From the NCBI RefSeq assembly GCF_900129175.1, contig NZ_FQUI01000020.1:1-37034 (forward strand): a DNA stretch of 37,034 bases, read 5' to 3'. Position 1 is the stretch's first letter. Every line of letters begins with the position of its first letter. The notes below the pieces were generated by a model. The model made no database searches. It had not been told where the DNA came from and saw only the letters and a list, made by a program, of their open reading frames with translations. Shown one piece after another: positions 34,040-37,034 of the stretch. The DNA comes from Marinitoga hydrogenitolerans DSM 16785. Its GTDB lineage: Bacteria > Thermotogota > Thermotogae > Petrotogales > Petrotogaceae. The position numbers and the translations under genes were made by a program.

Positions 34040-35431
34040 CTAAAGGACAAATTCGCTCAAATCCTTGTCTTCAGCGAGTTTTCCTATTCTTTGTTTTACA
34101 TATTCTTTTGTAATTTGTATTTCCACTTCAGAACCTAAAGGTGCTTCAAAAGAAACTTCTTCAAGTACCTTTTCAACAACAGTATATAATCTCCTAGCAC
34201 CAATATTCTCAATTTTTTCATTTAAATTAAATGCAATCTTAGCAATTTCATTTATACCCTCATCGGTAAATACTAAATTTACCCCATCTGTTTCTAACAA
34301 CGCTTTGTATTGTTTGGTAACAGCATTTTCAGGTTCAACTAATATTCTAACAAAATCTTTTTCTGTTAATGCATCTAATTCAACTCTAATTGGGAATCTG
34401 CCCTGCATTTCGGGAATTAGATCAGAAGGTTTAGCAACATGAAAAGCTCCAGCAGCAATAAATAACATATAATCTGTTTTTATTGGACCGTGTTTTGTTA
34501 TAACAGTTGTACCTTCAACTATAGGTAATAAATCTCTCTGAACTCCTTCACGTGAAACATCCGGGCCGGAACTTCCTGATTTTGCAGCTATTTTATCCAT
34601 CTCATCAATAAATATAATACCCCTATTTTGAGCTCTATCTAGTGCTTCCTGTATCATTTTATCTTTATCAATCAGCTTTTCTGCTTCCATTGGTAATAAA
34701 ACTTTTCTAGCATCTTTAATTTTCATCTTTTTTCTGATTGTTTTTTTAGGCATCATATTTGAAAACATTTCGCCAATTTGTATACCCATATCTTCAAATT
34801 CTGGGCCAAGTCCGGCAAACATAGGAGCAGCACTTTCTTCAACTTCAATCTCGATTTCAATATCTTCCAATTCTTTATTTTTTAATTTTTGTTTTAATTG
34901 AGCTCTTCTTTCAAGGTTATTTGTATCTTGAACAGGTTCTTCTTTCCTTGGCTGATTTTGGCCGAACATATTTAATAATTCCATAAAATTACCTGCTGAA
35001 GGTTGTCTTGATTTTTTTACACCCATTAAAGCATCTAATATTTTTTCATTTACCATTTCTTCAGCTTTTTCTTCAACTTCAATCATCATTTCATTTCTTA
35101 CCATGTTTATAGAAACATCAACTAATTCTCTTATCATAGATTCAACATTTTTTCCAACATAACCAACCTCAGTAAATCTTGTAGCTTCAACCTTAATAAA
35201 TGGCGCATTAGCAATTTGAGCTAATCTTCGTGCAATCTCAGTTTTTCCCACCCCAGTAGGTCCTATCATCAATATATTTTTTGGCATTATCTCTTTTTTT
35301 ATTTCTTCTGGTAATTTTAATCTTCTGTACCTATTTCTTAGAGCTACAGCAACAGCTTTCTTAGCGTCATTTTGTCCTATGATGAATTTATCTAATTCTC
35401 TAACAATTTCCTTTGGAGTTAATTCTACCAT
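34040..35431 (-). CDS. hslU: ATP-dependent protease ATPase subunit HslU
   Basis: The AAA+ unfoldase that feeds the HslV peptidase. 463 residues from ATG at 35429-35431 after GGAGGTG. Walker A GPTGVGKT (57-64), pore loop EVGYVGKNVESM (~90), an I-domain insertion (~110-240), Walker B GIIFIDEMDK, sensor region EMQGRFPIRVELDALTE and ENIGARRLYTVVEKVLEE. The C-terminal tail DLSEFVL is close to the family tail that inserts into HslV, so an HslV partner is expected although no hslV is adjacent. Ten bases separate it from the receiver gene. Confidence 0.96.
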   Translation of the reverse strand: MVELTPKEIVRELDKFIIGQNDAKKAVAVALRNRYRRLKLPEEIKKEIMPKNILMIGPTGVGKTEIARRLAQIANAPFIKVEATRFTEVGYVGKNVESMIRELVDVSINMVRNEMMIEVEEKAEEMVNEKILDALMGVKKSRQPSAGNFMELLNMFGQNQPRKEEPVQDTNNLERRAQLKQKLKNKELEDIEIEIEVEESAAPMFAGLGPEFEDMGIQIGEMFSNMMPKKTIRKKMKIKDARKVLLPMEAEKLIDKDKMIQEALDRAQNRGIIFIDEMDKIAAKSGSSGPDVSREGVQRDLLPIVEGTTVITKHGPIKTDYMLFIAAGAFHVAKPSDLIPEMQGRFPIRVELDALTEKDFVRILVEPENAVTKQYKALLETDGVNLVFTDEGINEIAKIAFNLNEKIENIGARRLYTVVEKVLEEVSFEAPLGSEVEIQITKEYVKQRIGKLAEDKDLSEFVL

Positions 35432-35455
35432 ATTTACACCTCCGCGCAAAGTTTC

Positions 35456-35478
35456 AAATCCCCCATAGAGGGGGATTT
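35456..35478. terminator. GC-rich hairpin between the SLBB gene and hslU
   Basis: AAATCCCCC (35456-35464), a five-base loop and GGGGGATTT (35470-35478): a 9-bp perfect stem directly after the SLBB stop codon. In the - direction the trailing T stretch is very short (ATTTG), so it may terminate only partly or protect the upstream mRNA end. It lies 24 bases before the hslU start. Confidence 0.6.
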
Positions 35479-35480
35479 TA

Positions 35481-37034
35481 TTATTTTCCGGTAATAATGT
35501 TATTTATATTATTATAAGTTGTATAACTATTATTAAAGAAACTCATAAAGTTACTTACAGTAGTCATTACATTTACAACATTCGTTAGCACATTTTTAGG
35601 AACATAAATAATATTTCCAGGTTCTAATAACTTATTCATACTTTCTGGGACATTTCCACCATTGTAAAAATCTTTAAGATTTAATACAATAGGTGGTTGA
35701 TTAGGTCCATCGGTAAATAAAAACACATTTGATAGTTCGGCAGTTTGTGGATTAACTCCTGCTTTAAATAAAGCTTCAATAACATTTAAACCTTTTGTGT
35801 AAGGGATTAATCCAGGTTTTAAAACTTCTCCGAAAATATATACAAACTGATTATGTGTTGTTGGGACATAAACTACTGTACCAGGATCTATTAAAATTGA
35901 GTTTAAACTTTTTACTTTATCCAAATCAATTTCTTCAAAATCCCCATTGGCTTTGTATAAATTAATATATTTTTGTGTTTTCCAATCAATAGATAGTTGT
36001 CCAAGAATTTCCGTTAATGGAATAGGTATCTCTGTTTTGATGCTTCTTGGTGATGTATTTCCTAAAACTGTAATATAATTTAAATTCACATCTAAAACAA
36101 AGTTTACATATGATCCCTGAGGTATTTTAGCCAAAGGATTATTAATTACATCTAAAGAATTATACTCTGCAATCTTTTCATTATTGTTATAAACCATAAT
36201 AGTTCCTTCATTTGATGGAGAAAATCCGTTAACACTACTAAATACATCAATTAAAGTAACATAATCATTTGCTTTAGGAACAATAATCTTTACAGAACCA
36301 TTTTTGTAAATTAATACATTATCATTTTTGATCTTTTTTATATTAACATAAATTTCACCTGAGATTGGCATATTGCTTAATGTGTTTTCAGCATCTAAAC
36401 CATTATATTTTTTAACTTCACCATTATACTTAACTTCAATTTCGTATTTTTCTGAAGGAACAAATCCAGCTCTTAATAATACATTCCACAAAGAATCATT
36501 GAGTTTGGCAGAATAAGTACCATTAACAACACCTTCGCCTAATAAATATACATCTCTTTTTGAAGTTTTTGCCATTATCATTGTACCGGGTTCAACTATA
36601 TTATTATATATTTTGTTTTCTTCTATAGAAATAGTTTTTGATGTGTTGTTATTAAATAATACTAATTCACCACTGAACTCATTATTAAATCCTCTTGCTT
36701 TAGAAATTATTGCAGATAATGTAATTGGTTCAGAAATATCAAAGTCTAATCTTCCAGTATAATTAAATGCTCCTGAGGTATATACATAATTCTTTTTTAT
36801 TTTAATTTTAACGATACTTCCTGGTTTTAAAGTTTCATATTCAAAACTTTTAATTTTATCTTCAGTCAATCCAAGCTTAGCTAAAATAGTTGATTTATCG
36901 ATAGTTTCCTTTTTATCGAAATAAATAGTTTTAGAAACATCGCCAACCACATAAACGAATTTTTCAACAGGGATAATATCAATATACATATTATTTTTCA
37001 AAGGAATATTATCCTTAGCAATAATAGTTTTTTT
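35481..37034 (-). CDS. Multi-SLBB-repeat protein, polysaccharide-export type (5' end outside window)
   Basis: 517 residues are visible, and the frame stays open to the window edge, so the true N-terminus lies beyond it; the in-frame TTG near 37001 is not a credible start. The protein is a string of about six SLBB-like beta-grasp repeats of ~70-80 residues. Their starts read FVYVVGDVSKT, YVYTSGAFNYTG, DVYLLGEGVVNG, VLIYKNGSVKI, YITVLGNTSP and FVYIFGEVLKPG. Each is followed by a helix of the type LSAIISKARGF or VIEALFKAGV. SLBB repeats form rings in Wza-like exporters and in some periplasmic or toga-associated proteins; the N-terminal Poly_export domain or signal peptide, if any, is outside. 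The C-terminus is Asn-rich. Confidence 0.85.
   Translation of the reverse strand, partial: KKTIIAKDNIPLKNNMYIDIIPVEKFVYVVGDVSKTIYFDKKETIDKSTILAKLGLTEDKIKSFEYETLKPGSIVKIKIKKNYVYTSGAFNYTGRLDFDISEPITLSAIISKARGFNNEFSGELVLFNNNTSKTISIEENKIYNNIVEPGTMIMAKTSKRDVYLLGEGVVNGTYSAKLNDSLWNVLLRAGFVPSEKYEIEVKYNGEVKKYNGLDAENTLSNMPISGEIYVNIKKIKNDNVLIYKNGSVKIIVPKANDYVTLIDVFSSVNGFSPSNEGTIMVYNNNEKIAEYNSLDVINNPLAKIPQGSYVNFVLDVNLNYITVLGNTSPRSIKTEIPIPLTEILGQLSIDWKTQKYINLYKANGDFEEIDLDKVKSLNSILIDPGTVVYVPTTHNQFVYIFGEVLKPGLIPYTKGLNVIEALFKAGVNPQTAELSNVFLFTDGPNQPPIVLNLKDFYNGGNVPESMNKLLEPGNIIYVPKNVLTNVVNVMTTVSNFMSFFNNSYTTYNNINNIITGK

Noticed and set aside
36999-37001. TTG as the start of the SLBB protein
   Set aside because: The frame remains open upstream to the window edge with in-family sequence (TIIAKDNIP) and there is no Shine-Dalgarno, so the gene is partial.
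1-37034. CRISPR array, insertion sequence, prophage or toxin-antitoxin system
   Set aside because: No regularly spaced repeats, transposase, integrase or phage structural genes were seen. All genes fit a conserved chromosomal backbone with uniform composition.

Overview
The window looks like a chromosomal piece of a very AT-rich, motile, anaerobic member of the Thermotogota, probably a Petrotogales genus such as Marinitoga. This is an inference from three things: low-GC coding; the order fliA, cheD, cheC, PilZ/YcgR, flhG, flhF, flhA, flhB, fliR, fliQ, fliP; and a potassium-uptake system with a two-subunit TrkA regulator, an arrangement known from Thermotoga maritima. There is no sign of a prophage, insertion sequence, CRISPR array or tRNA gene. 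Most of the window is core genome, and the interesting points are in gene architecture and expression signals.

Layout. (1) Positions 1-426, + strand: the 3' end of 23S rRNA, a complete 5S rRNA and a strong terminator. (2) 565-2529, +: a methyl-accepting chemotaxis protein interrupted by one in-frame TGA. (3) 2523-2560: a bidirectional terminator, then mfd on the - strand. (4) 5496-22691, -: one apparent 20-gene transcription unit. In transcription order it is a DUF3783 gene, glgX, cinA, cheA, cheW, cheY, fliO, fliP, fliQ, fliR, flhB, flhA, flhF, flhG, a YcgR/PilZ gene, cheC, cheD, a small membrane protein, fliA and a 103-residue unknown. It runs from a sigma-A-like promoter near 22683 to a terminator at 5496. 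(5) 22753-23027, +: rubredoxin, with a perfect consensus promoter, a PerR-like palindrome and a terminator. (6) 23047-28496, -: uvrA, a CPBP membrane protease, pyrG and acpP. (7) 28616-35431, -: a four-helix membrane protein, hisS, trkH, the two trkA subunits, a receiver protein lacking its phospho-acceptor aspartate, and hslU. (8) 35481 to the window end, -: a multi-SLBB protein whose N-terminus lies outside.

How the genes fit together. The large unit combines the flagellar type III export gate (FliO/P/Q/R, FlhA/B), the placement GTPase/ATPase pair (FlhF/FlhG), a putative c-di-GMP-responsive PilZ protein, the late flagellar sigma factor and a CheA-CheW-CheY-CheC-CheD chemotaxis core. The metabolic genes glgX (glycogen debranching) and cinA (pyridine-nucleotide salvage) head it. 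The trk cluster is a full K+ uptake system, with an atypical response regulator overlapping its regulatory subunit gene.

Most notable observations: the TGA in the chemoreceptor; cinA and mfd apparently starting at ATT with nearly identical Shine-Dalgarno/start layouts; the PerR-like palindrome at the rubredoxin start site; an Asp-to-Glu receiver next to TrkA; and a hairpin between a perfect Shine-Dalgarno and the hisS start. I saw no clearly new multi-gene system. The closest candidates are the receiver/TrkA module and the two uncharacterised small proteins that flank fliA.
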